The notes beneath the pieces are model-generated. The model was not told the DNA's origin, did not search any database, and saw nothing but the letters and a program-made list of their open reading frames with translations. Shown piece after piece: positions 1 through 9,383 of a DNA stretch of 64,000 nt. Position 1 is the first letter of the stretch. Every line of letters begins with the position of its first letter. A program made the translations under genes and the position numbers. The stretch comes from CAYYYP01 sp964475985 (GTDB lineage Bacteria; Bdellovibrionota; UBA1018; CAYHWW01): NCBI GenBank assembly GCA_964475985.1, contig CAYYYP010000001.1, positions 124,001 to 188,000 of the forward strand, written 5' to 3'.

Positions 1-116
1 TTTGCCGCTTATATTTTCCGCTTTGCAGAAAAAACTAACGTAAACTTCATAAGCTGATTGCAACTTGGGCCGGATATGACAGGATCGACTCTGATTTTAA
101 AAAGGGAGTTTTTCAT

Positions 117-2165
117 ATGTCTGGACTTCAATCCATTTTTCAATCCGCCATGGAAAATCATCTACACCTCGTGCCCCATGTCCACCCCCATGCAGCACCA
201 CGAAATGCTTCCCTGTTTTTCGACGGACTTTCGTTAAGTCACACTTGGGTTTATTTGGCAGCAGTGCTTTTCGGCTTGGTCGCCCTCACGGCCATGGTTT
301 GGTTTAAGCCTAAAAAAAAAGCACTGAATTCCGTAAGTGATCTCGTCACTAAAAGCTCTTCATCCCTAGCGTTTGTTTTTTGTTTATTGACCGCCACTGC
401 CTTCGTAGGTTGTACGGGCAAAAATTCTGATTCATCGAGTACGGCTTCGACCCAGAGGTCCCGCGAGGAAAACCTCAAAGGGAAGGTCCTGCGCCTCATG
501 CTCAAGGACAATGTGAAATCCGGCGATCCGGCCTCGATTCTTGATGTCGTGTCTGGCGAAGTCATTAACCAAATCATCGAGCCCCTTTATGAGTACGATT
601 ATTTCTCCGCCACCACTAAATTAAAACCATTGTTAGCCGAAAGCATGCCGGTCTATTCGAAGGACTTAAAAACTCTTACGATCAAACTGAAAAAGGGCGT
701 TTTGTTTCACAACGACCCCTGTTTTAAGGATGGCAAAGGCCGTGAGTTCACCGCCCAGGACGTCTTGTTTTCTTGGAAACGTTTAGCCCTCACGGACACC
801 CACGCGGAAGGACTTTTCATATTCGATGGGCACGTTGAAGGGTTTCATGATTTTATCGCGAAGTACAAAAGCTTAAAGTCTTCCGACGAAAAAGCCCTTA
901 GCGATTTAGCAGATCTTCCGCTTCCTGGACTTCAAGCACTTGACCCTTACACCGTTCAGATCAAGCTCGAAAAACCGTATCCTCAACTCGTTTATCTCCT
1001 CGCACACAACCTTTCGGCACCCATTGCCCGCGAAGCGCTGCAAAAGTATGGGCCTGAGATCATCAATCATCCCGTGGGGACGGGTCCTTTTAAAGTGACG
1101 GCGTGGGAACCTCAGAACAAAATTATTTTAAGTAAAAGTGAAAACTTTCGTGAAGAACTTTTTCCCACGGACATTGCCCCTCAATTTGCGAGCTCTAAAA
1201 AATATTCCGGCCAACGGCTTCCGCTCGTCGACCATGTTGTGTACCGCGTGATTCACGAGGAACAGCCGCGCTGGCTTGAGTACATCGATGGGAACTTAGA
1301 TGTGATTGAAATCCCCAAGGACAATATCTCCGTGGCGCTGGACGCCCAAGACCCCACCAAACTTGCGGATCAGTGGCGCAAGAAGGGACTTGATGTCAGC
1401 ATCGATAAAAACAGCAATGTTTATTGGTACATCTTCTTCAATATGCGGGACTCCATTCTTGGGCAGAATAAATATTTACGCCAAGCCCTTAGCAGCGCCC
1501 TTGACCGCAAAGAATGGTTAAGACTTTTTCGAAATGACCGTGGGGATATTGCTACGGAACTAAACCCGCTGGGTGTGGTTGACCGTTGCGGGAAAAAAGC
1601 CTTGGCTTTTGGCTTTGATTTAGAGCGTGCTAAGAAACTTTTGGCCCAAGCTGGATTTCCGGGTGGTAAAGGCCTACCAACGCTTAAATTTGATTTACGA
1701 GGTGCAAATACGGCTAATCGGCAAATTGGGGAATTCGTGAAGAGAAGCCTCGAGGCGATTGGGGTCAAAGTCGACGTCGTAGCCAACACCTTTCCGGCAT
1801 TTCTTGATAAACGAAATAAAAAGAATCTACAAATTGCCTACGGTGGTTGGGTTATGGATTATCCGGATCCAGAAAATAACTTTGCTTTATATTACAGCAA
1901 GAATGAGGCGCCGGGCCCCAATGAATCTAACTTCAATAACCAAGCCTTTGACGCCCTCTACGATAAGTTTGCGGCCATGGCGCCAGGGCCTGCACGCAAA
2001 AAGGCCGTTTGTGAACTTGAAGACCTCTTAGCCGACGAAATGCCGGCGGCGTTTGGCTTCTACGAAAACGTTTATCGTGCGCATTCAAAACGCATCAGAA
2101 ACTTCCACGCAGCAGAAATGATTTTTAATAAGTATAAGTTTGCAGACGTGGTGGATAAGCCCTAA
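117..2165 (+). CDS. ABC transporter substrate-binding lipoprotein, oligopeptide type (SBP_bac_5)
   Basis: 682 residues. From about residue 110 it reads as a family 5 solute-binding protein (OppA/DppA-like), which captures peptides or similar solutes for an ABC importer; typical are the GTGPFKVTAWEP stretch and the C-terminal DYPDPENNF region. The start is set by a GGGAG ribosome-binding site 8 nt before the ATG. Unusually, about 98 residues precede the lipobox-like FVGC (Cys99): a histidine-rich patch (His15, 17, 21, 23, 25), a first hydrophobic segment (about 42-62), a basic stretch, then a second hydrophobic segment (about 83-98). No permease or ATPase genes are adjacent. The stop codon overlaps that of the convergent HD-GYP gene. 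Family assignment is firm; substrate and maturation of the odd N-terminus are unknown. Confidence 0.85.
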   Translation: MSGLQSIFQSAMENHLHLVPHVHPHAAPRNASLFFDGLSLSHTWVYLAAVLFGLVALTAMVWFKPKKKALNSVSDLVTKSSSSLAFVFCLLTATAFVGCTGKNSDSSSTASTQRSREENLKGKVLRLMLKDNVKSGDPASILDVVSGEVINQIIEPLYEYDYFSATTKLKPLLAESMPVYSKDLKTLTIKLKKGVLFHNDPCFKDGKGREFTAQDVLFSWKRLALTDTHAEGLFIFDGHVEGFHDFIAKYKSLKSSDEKALSDLADLPLPGLQALDPYTVQIKLEKPYPQLVYLLAHNLSAPIAREALQKYGPEIINHPVGTGPFKVTAWEPQNKIILSKSENFREELFPTDIAPQFASSKKYSGQRLPLVDHVVYRVIHEEQPRWLEYIDGNLDVIEIPKDNISVALDAQDPTKLADQWRKKGLDVSIDKNSNVYWYIFFNMRDSILGQNKYLRQALSSALDRKEWLRLFRNDRGDIATELNPLGVVDRCGKKALAFGFDLERAKKLLAQAGFPGGKGLPTLKFDLRGANTANRQIGEFVKRSLEAIGVKVDVVANTFPAFLDKRNKKNLQIAYGGWVMDYPDPENNFALYYSKNEAPGPNESNFNNQAFDALYDKFAAMAPGPARKKAVCELEDLLADEMPAAFGFYENVYRAHSKRIRNFHAAEMIFNKYKFADVVDKP

Positions 2166-3220
2166 GCCGCAAGGGCTTGGGCGTTTTGAACTGGCAGTAA
2201 AAGAGCTTCCAACTCTAGAACAATTTTTTGATCCCAGTGGCCCGGATCTTCCTTTAATTTAGCAAGCGCAGCTGCCTGAGTGAGGGCCTTTCGGTACGGA
2301 CGTTCAGAAACCATGGCGCAGTAGGCATCGGCCACCGCTAGAATTCGCGCGGGTAGGAAAATCACTTCTGCACGCAAGGCGGCTGGATAACCTTTACCCT
2401 GGGGCTCTTCGTGATGTTGCGCAATGGCTGATCTCACTTCATCGGAAATCTGCGGCAAGGATTCAATAAGACGCATGGTGTACTGAACATGATTTCTTAT
2501 TTCTTTACGCTGAGCGAGGGAAAGCTCACCCACGTGATCTAAAGTTTCCCTAGGGATAAGCAAACAACCTAGGTCGTGCAGCAAACCTGCGAAACCGCAA
2601 GTTTCCATAAGTTTTTTGAGTGCCTCGGGATTCAGCGACGCTGAGTTCGCCACTCGTTTTGCTATGAATATGCCAATGACCGCTACGGAGAGCGAATGGG
2701 AGTAAACATAGTCGCCATGGCTTGCGACTTTCAGCAGAAGTTCAAGGGAACGAGGATCCCGGGAAAAAGCTTTAAGGTAACCTTCAATTAATTTTTTAGC
2801 GGCGAGCTGCATCTCGGGGCCCACGCTGTTCTGATCTACGCTAATCTCTTGGAATACTTGAGTCAGCTTTTCCTCTGAGAACTCCAGGAGCGCAGCGGCC
2901 CGTCTACGCAAGGAAATGTTTGGATTATCTAAAATAGTCTCGGGGGAGCTCTCTAGGAACTCCATCAGGGCTAGATGATCCTGGGACTTCACAAAAAGCT
3001 CAAGGTATCCCTGCTCTAAATAATGGGTAAAACGTAATGGATCGATCCCAAAGTTTTTTGAAAAGATGAGGATCATTTCCTTTGAGGCAGACTTGCGTCG
3101 CAAATAAATATCAAAGGAGAGCATTTGGCCACGGCCCCGGAGAAGTTCCGCCGCAAACGCGACGTACCCTGGAGTTTCTGATTCTTCGTGGCCATCTTCG
3201 GCCTTTAAATTCGTACTCAT
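2162..3220 (-). CDS. HD-GYP domain protein, probable cyclic-di-GMP phosphodiesterase
   Basis: 352 residues from the ATG; an in-frame TTG at 3256 is a less likely start. The C-terminal half is an HD-GYP domain, the class that hydrolyses cyclic di-GMP. Counted from this ATG the metal-ligand set is visible: His175, His215-Asp216 (LLHDLG), His244, His269-His270 and Asp298 (ADAY). The signature is HHEEPQGKGYP, so the usual DG is replaced by QG. The N-terminal 150 residues have no recognised receiver or sensor domain, so the input signal is unknown. The gene lies 81 nt downstream of the large secreted protein gene on the same strand and may be co-transcribed with it. Activity is likely but not proven, given the altered GYP loop. 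Confidence 0.82.
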   Translation of the reverse strand: MSTNLKAEDGHEESETPGYVAFAAELLRGRGQMLSFDIYLRRKSASKEMILIFSKNFGIDPLRFTHYLEQGYLELFVKSQDHLALMEFLESSPETILDNPNISLRRRAAALLEFSEEKLTQVFQEISVDQNSVGPEMQLAAKKLIEGYLKAFSRDPRSLELLLKVASHGDYVYSHSLSVAVIGIFIAKRVANSASLNPEALKKLMETCGFAGLLHDLGCLLIPRETLDHVGELSLAQRKEIRNHVQYTMRLIESLPQISDEVRSAIAQHHEEPQGKGYPAALRAEVIFLPARILAVADAYCAMVSERPYRKALTQAAALAKLKEDPGHWDQKIVLELEALLLPVQNAQALAA

Positions 3221-3301
3221 TCTAGGAGTCTGCTCGGCACAAAACTGGGAATTCAAAACGGGAAGAATTTGCCCTATTTAATGTCGACCTAAATTCGGTA
3301 A

Positions 3302-6300
3302 TTAGTGGGTCGAGGCCCGCAGGTGAGGCGAACTAATTATAGAGGCAGGACCCTTATCGACTCCGTGAACATCGCCCCCAACGAATCCTACGGTGATGTG
3401 AAGGTCACCCGCCCCTTCCACACTGGTACGAGTTAAAGTGAGATCATGTTCCGCGGCAAAGCTTGCCATAATTTCTGGCACCGTTTGACTCCTGAAGTTG
3501 CTAATGGCGCTAGAGTTGACCACTAAGAAATAAGCTTGTTTAGCTTTTTGCGTAGCATGCCCTAAACCCAAAATATGAAAATCCCTATGCGCTCCAACGG
3601 TAGCAGCGGCGACTGAAAGTCTTCTGATGAGCTCGGGACGGAGCGCTTCGGGGACATCCTTGAGCAAACGACCCATTTCTACGGGGTTTAGAATGGTGAT
3701 ATGAGATTCACCCCGATTACGTAAAGTTAAGCCGGTTTGAGCAGCAATATCGTTCAATAAATTTTGCACTGGCGCGTGATCTAAGGCTACACCCAGATAA
3801 GAAGGGGCGCCTCTTTCGTCAGCAAACATATGGACTTGCGCATTTCCACCTACTTCCTGAGTAAGCGAAGCGATAGTTCGGTTCGCCGTCGCACCCGTCA
3901 CTGATGCGGAGTGCACGGGAGTGTGGGCGGTAACTGCTGCCGTCGGTGTAACTGCTGGATTCGGAGCTGGGTGGGAAGTGGCAGATGCCGATGGTGCAGG
4001 CGAGTGCGAAGCAGGTGGTTGTGTAGCCGTTGCGACAGTAGGAGTGGGACTTACGGATGTAGCCGGCACTAAGAACACTAGGCCGTTGTTCCCGTTGAAT
4101 GCTCCGCGAATGATTGGCGTTTCAACTCCAGAATCACTCCAAGTAGTTGCACCGGTTTCTGGATTTCTACCGACCGTAATAGCCTCTTGCGGTGGTGCAT
4201 TGGGGCCAGGAAAAATGCTAAGGACTTCTTGAGTGCCGTCAGGATTTCTTCTAACAATTACGTTCATCTCATTGGTAGCAAGATCCCCTCGCGCCCAAGC
4301 CTCTGCCGGCAGTGAAGCAACCCAATGGTCAGCCACAAAACGAGGGCCACGAGTGGGGTTCGTCGACGGATATATGGCCCCATCGGGCAGTCTCACCATA
4401 ACGCCAGCATCATTTTTGCCCATGAAGTGATTGCCTTCTCTGACAATGCCTAGCGCTGTAAGATCTGAAGCCGATGCGTGCTCAAGATCTACGCCCCCAG
4501 GAGTCCTCTGGCCGCGCCTAACTTCGGCACCTGGAAATCTTGCCAAAACTTCCGGACGTGGCAACACTCCGGTATAACCGACGTTCCGGGGTGTGCCATC
4601 GGGAGTACCATCGGGAGTGGTAACGCGAATCCTTACTTCGGCGATTTCTTCCGTTCGACCATGGGCCGTGTGCCGATGGAAACGAACGTCTTGCGCAGTA
4701 AGCGCCCCTTCTACAAGCTGTCTAATTTCTGGCTCATCAATTGTAAATCTACTTCCGCCGGCAGGTGAATTAGGGCCATGAATATTTTGTTGAAATACAT
4801 GGGGTAAATAATTTGGATTTTGTCCGTTGACGCGAGCCGAATCAGCTGCCGAACTAAATTCTGGGCCTCTCGTATTAGTTTGAGAAACTTCAACATGAAC
4901 GGGCTGTGCCGCATGATTGGTAACGCTTGGTCTTAATACCACTCTGTTTCCACCAATTGCCCGCTCGGGTAAGAGAGTTGGAGTTGGCGCATGGGCAGCC
5001 GCGGCTGCCTCAGGATGTGCGGCACGAATTGCCGCAACTTCACGTAAAATTTGCGCGCGAACAAATTCGTTTATATTCCCATTTGTTGCATCTCTACTAT
5101 TCGCGTTTGAATCCCTCTCGAGCGCGGAATAGAGCTCCCGCCACGCAGCTACCCTAGCCGGCGGAGAAAGCTCGGCATTAGTCGCCCGACCATATGCTTC
5201 ACTTAACGCCCGCGCCTCAACGGTCCGTGTTTGCATCCAACTCCTTGCGCGATCTCTTGTCGGATTATAAACGTAACCGCGGCTTGAATAGTCAGGGAAG
5301 TATTCACGGAATAAATAATCGCGTAAACTCCACGGCGAAACACGATTTTGCTGTTGCGGATGATCCGTAACGTTAACTCTTGATGACTCAGCAAGACTAC
5401 GCGCCGTCCGTTCGATGTCATGTGAATTTTGCGCATCCCAGTCAACGCCGCTTTGAGGGTGAGCCACAGCCGTCTCGGGACGAGCATTGCGGATAGCGGC
5501 AACTTCATGCAAAATTTGTCCTCGAACAAATTCGTTCATATTGCCATTCGTGGAATCCCGGCTATTTACGTTGGAGTCCCGCTCAAGCGCAGTATAAATC
5601 TCTCGCCATGCAGCCACCCTAGCTTGCGGCGAAAGCTCAGCATTAGTTGCGCTACGGTATGCTTCGGTTAAAGCCTGCGCCTCCGCAGATCGGGTTTGCA
5701 TCCAACTCCGTGCACGATCCCTTGCTGGATTATAAACATAGCCTTGACTCGAATAATCAGGAAAATATTCACGGAATAGGTAGTCGCGCAAACTCCACGG
5801 CGAAGCACCATGATGCTGTTGTGGATGATCTGTGACATTAACGCCTGATGCCCCAGTAAGACGATGCGCCATTTGTTCAATGTCAGGAGCGCTCTGGGAT
5901 TCCCAGTTAACGCCGCTTTGAGAATGGGATACTGGCACTGCCGCACTAGGCGCATGAGTTACTTCATGATGGACAGAAGTAGTGCTTACTGCCTGAGCAG
6001 GTGTGACTGCTGTGACAGGCGGTTGGGCTTCGGTCGCCGCAGCCCGTGCCACGGGATTTGCTTCCGGAACATGCCCGCTATACTCTCGATGTGGCCCGTG
6101 AACGGCAATTCCCCTTGCCCGGAATGAAGCAAGTGCGTCCTGCGCTACCCCGCCTCCCAGAAAGGCATGCATTTCAGGATTTTGAATGCCAAGTGCCCTT
6201 GCGATCAATCTATATTTTTCTATTTGTAAGCTTACTTTTTTAAATGGATTGTCGGCGTCGGTGCCGGGAGGATTTACTCTAGCGGTATCGGTGAAATTTT

Positions 6301-8686
6301 TAACTTCGCCCAAAGCAATTCTGCCTGACGGAGCAGTAAAGAGAACATCGATTTCGCTATCCAAAAGCCGACGCGCCATTTGAGAAATATTATCACCGAG
6401 GTGAAGTTCGCGAAGTCTTGCGATTTCTTCGGGCGGCAAAGAACTAAGTACCTCGGTCAAACGAGCAAGATAAGCCTCAGAAGAAGGAAAGGAACGGATG
6501 TTGCGAGATTGTCCAAATTCACTGCTCCCCAGCCCTTGCCAAAGCCTGGACCCTTTAACACCGGGCGTGGTTATTAGGTTTGGTACCAAAAGCCCAGCTC
6601 GCGGTTCTCCCATGAAACCTCGAATGCCCCCGATTAGAAGCGTATCCACAGTCATGCGATGTGATTGATTTTGCGGATCAAAGGGAAGATCCAACAATGC
6701 CCTTCCTTCCGCCCTCAGCGAAGTCCAGTGGCTTCTACTTAAAGCCATGTCATGGCCCGCATCCATGAGAATACGACGAACTTGTCTTTCCCTAATATTC
6801 CTTGGCCGTTCCGCCGTTGTGGATTGCGCCAATGCGAAGAGGGATTGACCCAGTTCGATTCGCACTCGCTCGGCATGATTCATAATTTCTCGGATGGTCG
6901 GAGGTGGCTCTCTTCTTGAAAAGTTATGGATGGACTCGGCCGACCTGCTTTCGAGCGTCGTCATTTGTTGATAGACGTCATGAAATCCATTAGTTCCCGC
7001 AATGGATTGATGAGCAGGATGAGGAGCATCCCAAAAGTGCTCTCCATTGCCCAGCCATAACTGGTTATTGGTGGAGGTTTCAGGGGGCCCCGTAAATTCA
7101 TTTTGTGAAACCAAAGGAGTATCGCTAGGCGTGGCCGCTACCGTAACGGGTGCAACCGTGGGGAGATTGGTGCGTGGCAGCTCTCCTGTGGTGCTATGAA
7201 AAGCTTCAGCGCTAACGGCCCGTACCATTAACACGCGTCCGCCGGGATGAGCGGAATCCACTTGGCCCGGCACCCAATACTGTCGCTCAAAAGCTGAGGG
7301 TAGTGTGCTATCTATATTGAGCACACTTGTTCCATCTGGTCTTCTCCAGTGATCTGCTACCGGTCTTGGTGGTGCATTGTCGCCGGGTGCGATCATTCTT
7401 ATAATAGGATGAGTTTCCCCTGCGCTGGCCCTAGGTCTATCGACAATAATGGTGACACGGTTGGTGCGAAGCCTAGTATCGAATACTTGTTGCGGAACGA
7501 AGGCTGTCCAGTCATCCGGTGCGAAACGCACGCCGACGTTTCCGGTATTTGGATCGGTTAAAGTCTGCTCGGTGCCGATCAGCCCGCCTCGGGTCACTCT
7601 TCTGCAATTTTCTCCCACGCAACGTGCTTCGGCGCGAATGCGTGCATTAGGTGCTAATCTAGCTAAATCTGCTTCTGAAATGACGCCCATGGTCCCGACG
7701 TTCACAGGTCGATCATCAAGGGTCGCAAGTGTCACGGTCATCTCAGCGCGACCATTTTGATCGTACTGAATGACTTGCGGCAGTGCCTCCTGAATCAGGG
7801 CAACCATCTGGGCTTCGTCTCGTACCCCGTGACTTCCAAACTGGAAACGGCTTCCGGACGTATTAGAGTTCTGTCGTTGAATTTGTCTGGCTATGGCCTC
7901 CGCACTGAGTTCACTTGAATGAAATGTATCGTTAGTAAGATGTGGCGCATCCGGTGCGGGAAAATGTCCTGCTGCATCCGCCGGCCGGCTTCTTCTTGCG
8001 GAAGTTTGTTCTACAGAAACGCGGATTCGTTTACCGCCGGTACCCAATCCGCCTGGTACATCGATCTCCCGACCTTCACGTGATACAAGTCCAACCACGG
8101 GTGATACGGAATGAAAGGCAGGCGCCGGACGCGGTTGAATACCTGGCAACATTTGACTTAAATTATCCTGCATCGCTCGTAGTGGACGGTAAGTTTGTGG
8201 CGTGCCCTTTGCCTGCCTACCTGGAATAGGGCTAAGTTGCGCGAGTAGTGCCTCGTTTAAGGCCTCAAGGCTAGGGTATTTTCCGATGCTCCCGACGTAA
8301 TCTTCTGGATTGGCCCTTGAGATGGGATCAACAATTCGGTGCAATTCTTCAGTGCTTAGCGGAAAGCCCTCGGGCCTTTGCCGGGGGTCTAGCAAGCGCA
8401 AGATAAGTGATCGCACATTATCATTCAAGATGCGGGATTCTGCGACCGCAGTAGCGACTTGTTCGTGACTCGGCAAAGCTCGAGCAGCCCGAAGGCCCGC
8501 AAGGTCGTTGGTGAGTGGAGGGGTTGCGCCCCCTTCGTTTTCCCATGAGTGAAGCTGGTGCTCGAGGCCGTGAGCTGCACAAATTTCATTTATTGCGTAA
8601 ACATTTGTGGAAGGAACGAATGTAAAAATAAAAAGAAGTAGGGTTAAGATTACGTACTTAATTTTAGATGATTTACAAAAAGGCAT
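3302..8686 (-). CDS. Very large secreted protein with PD-(D/E)XK nuclease-like and 2H phosphoesterase-like domains
   Basis: 1794 residues with a Sec signal peptide (basic start, hydrophobic core, cleavage near NVYA, residue about 32). The start has a GGAG-type site upstream. Four parts are visible. (1) Residues about 255-500 and 1262-1535 are diverged copies of one domain, sharing GSRF, NVGxxGV and PGxNAPP motifs. (2) Residues about 640-870 hold Asp780, Glu794-x-Lys796 (GEVK) and a Gln821...Tyr825 helix, the layout of a PD-(D/E)XK nuclease core. (3) Residues 924-1071 and 1079-1226 are a near-identical tandem duplication. (4) The C-terminus has HITI (His1662) and HITV (His1763) 101 residues apart, as in 2H phosphoesterases. 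Low-complexity Ala/Pro/Thr/His linkers separate the parts. A role in attacking or processing nucleic acids outside the cytoplasm is inferred. No immunity-like gene was recognised beside it. Confidence 0.8.
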   Translation of the reverse strand: MPFCKSSKIKYVILTLLLFIFTFVPSTNVYAINEICAAHGLEHQLHSWENEGGATPPLTNDLAGLRAARALPSHEQVATAVAESRILNDNVRSLILRLLDPRQRPEGFPLSTEELHRIVDPISRANPEDYVGSIGKYPSLEALNEALLAQLSPIPGRQAKGTPQTYRPLRAMQDNLSQMLPGIQPRPAPAFHSVSPVVGLVSREGREIDVPGGLGTGGKRIRVSVEQTSARRSRPADAAGHFPAPDAPHLTNDTFHSSELSAEAIARQIQRQNSNTSGSRFQFGSHGVRDEAQMVALIQEALPQVIQYDQNGRAEMTVTLATLDDRPVNVGTMGVISEADLARLAPNARIRAEARCVGENCRRVTRGGLIGTEQTLTDPNTGNVGVRFAPDDWTAFVPQQVFDTRLRTNRVTIIVDRPRASAGETHPIIRMIAPGDNAPPRPVADHWRRPDGTSVLNIDSTLPSAFERQYWVPGQVDSAHPGGRVLMVRAVSAEAFHSTTGELPRTNLPTVAPVTVAATPSDTPLVSQNEFTGPPETSTNNQLWLGNGEHFWDAPHPAHQSIAGTNGFHDVYQQMTTLESRSAESIHNFSRREPPPTIREIMNHAERVRIELGQSLFALAQSTTAERPRNIRERQVRRILMDAGHDMALSRSHWTSLRAEGRALLDLPFDPQNQSHRMTVDTLLIGGIRGFMGEPRAGLLVPNLITTPGVKGSRLWQGLGSSEFGQSRNIRSFPSSEAYLARLTEVLSSLPPEEIARLRELHLGDNISQMARRLLDSEIDVLFTAPSGRIALGEVKNFTDTARVNPPGTDADNPFKKVSLQIEKYRLIARALGIQNPEMHAFLGGGVAQDALASFRARGIAVHGPHREYSGHVPEANPVARAAATEAQPPVTAVTPAQAVSTTSVHHEVTHAPSAAVPVSHSQSGVNWESQSAPDIEQMAHRLTGASGVNVTDHPQQHHGASPWSLRDYLFREYFPDYSSQGYVYNPARDRARSWMQTRSAEAQALTEAYRSATNAELSPQARVAAWREIYTALERDSNVNSRDSTNGNMNEFVRGQILHEVAAIRNARPETAVAHPQSGVDWDAQNSHDIERTARSLAESSRVNVTDHPQQQNRVSPWSLRDYLFREYFPDYSSRGYVYNPTRDRARSWMQTRTVEARALSEAYGRATNAELSPPARVAAWRELYSALERDSNANSRDATNGNINEFVRAQILREVAAIRAAHPEAAAAAHAPTPTLLPERAIGGNRVVLRPSVTNHAAQPVHVEVSQTNTRGPEFSSAADSARVNGQNPNYLPHVFQQNIHGPNSPAGGSRFTIDEPEIRQLVEGALTAQDVRFHRHTAHGRTEEIAEVRIRVTTPDGTPDGTPRNVGYTGVLPRPEVLARFPGAEVRRGQRTPGGVDLEHASASDLTALGIVREGNHFMGKNDAGVMVRLPDGAIYPSTNPTRGPRFVADHWVASLPAEAWARGDLATNEMNVIVRRNPDGTQEVLSIFPGPNAPPQEAITVGRNPETGATTWSDSGVETPIIRGAFNGNNGLVFLVPATSVSPTPTVATATQPPASHSPAPSASATSHPAPNPAVTPTAAVTAHTPVHSASVTGATANRTIASLTQEVGGNAQVHMFADERGAPSYLGVALDHAPVQNLLNDIAAQTGLTLRNRGESHITILNPVEMGRLLKDVPEALRPELIRRLSVAAATVGAHRDFHILGLGHATQKAKQAYFLVVNSSAISNFRSQTVPEIMASFAAEHDLTLTRTSVEGAGDLHITVGFVGGDVHGVDKGPASIISSPHLRASTH
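5009..5917 (-). repeat. Tandem duplication of about 444 bp inside the large secreted protein gene
   Basis: Two adjacent in-frame copies lie at about 5474-5917 and 5009-5452, separated by 21 bp. They encode residues 924-1071 and 1079-1226. Long blocks are identical, for example SPWSLRDYLFREYFPDYSS and DRARSWMQT; the differences are mostly substitutions near the copy ends. Nucleotide similarity is high, which suggests a fairly recent duplication or ongoing gene conversion. The unit is predicted to be mostly helical; I do not recognise it. Confidence 0.9.
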
Positions 8687-8956
8687 AAAATGAACCTACT
8701 CCCAATCAATAAGGACAATCTCTTATGCTGATGATCGGGAGAACCATCTAGATACTGAGTGGGCAAAGACATCCCAATTTTGGAGCTTGCTAAGTTTCGT
8801 CAGAAATCCACCGGGCAATAAAGTTCCTTTAACTTTTTCCTTCACCCTGGCGAAGAAGCTCATGAGTCATTAAGGTCTCAAGGAACTGAAATCTTACTAG
8901 AGTGACACCGCTCACGGATTGGGCAACCCATTTTACGAAAGCCAAGGGTTAGCCAT
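8687..8956. other. Intergenic region between divergent genes (270 bp)
   Basis: The region separates the large secreted protein gene (leftward) from the small secreted protein gene (rightward) and must hold both promoters. On the minus strand TTGGGA and TATCTA are 17 bp apart, a weak promoter candidate. I saw no small gene, tRNA or strong hairpin. Confidence 0.4.
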
Positions 8957-9361
8957 ATGAAATTTAAACATATTATATTTTTAGCGATTTTCACGGCCAT
9001 ATTTAGCACTAAAGCCGTGCAGGCCATCGACTTCACCGTAGTTTCCGTTTACAAAAGCTTTCCCATGCGCAACGGCGAAGAAGGCGCAAAGGACTACTAC
9101 ATCAATGCCGGCTCCCAAAACGGCCTTAAGCAGGGCGCCATCATGGAAGCCATGCGTCGGATGAGCGTGCACGATAACCAAAATGCAAAAGTTTTAGGCG
9201 ACACCCGAATTCCCGTGGCGAAGTTGCAAATCATCCATGTCGATAAAAACTCAAGCATTGCAAGGCTTGTGAAAATGCTCGATCGAAAAGAAAACCCAAA
9301 CCCGGTTTTTGAAGATGTCATGAGCGGGGATTTTGTCAGGGTTTCTCAAACGCAGGATTAG
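8957..9361 (+). CDS. Small secreted protein, weakly like the FlgT C-terminal domain
   Basis: 134 residues with a clear signal peptide ending near KAVQA (about residue 23). The mature part carries a YYINAGSQNGLKQGAIM stretch followed by beta strands (VAKLQIIHVDKNSSIARLV). This resembles the SH3-like C-terminal domain of the flagellar protein FlgT and similar periplasmic proteins, where a G-x-x-x-G-L/V-x-x-G turn is typical. No flagellar genes flank it, so a flagellar role is not supported. An AAGGG sequence before the ATG is a plausible ribosome-binding site. It converges with the glycosylase gene. The similarity is by eye and moderate. Confidence 0.7.
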   Translation: MKFKHIIFLAIFTAIFSTKAVQAIDFTVVSVYKSFPMRNGEEGAKDYYINAGSQNGLKQGAIMEAMRRMSVHDNQNAKVLGDTRIPVAKLQIIHVDKNSSIARLVKMLDRKENPNPVFEDVMSGDFVRVSQTQD

Positions 9362-9383
9362 TATGACGCTTGGGCATCAAGAA

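Noticed and set aside
3302..8686. Idea that the large protein is a phage tail fibre or RTX toxin
   Set aside because: There are no nonapeptide calcium repeats, no tail-fibre repeats and no phage genes nearby; a Sec signal peptide is present.
8957..9361. Annotation as flagellar assembly protein FlgT
   Set aside because: Only a C-terminal-domain-like resemblance in a 134-residue protein, and no flagellar neighbours.
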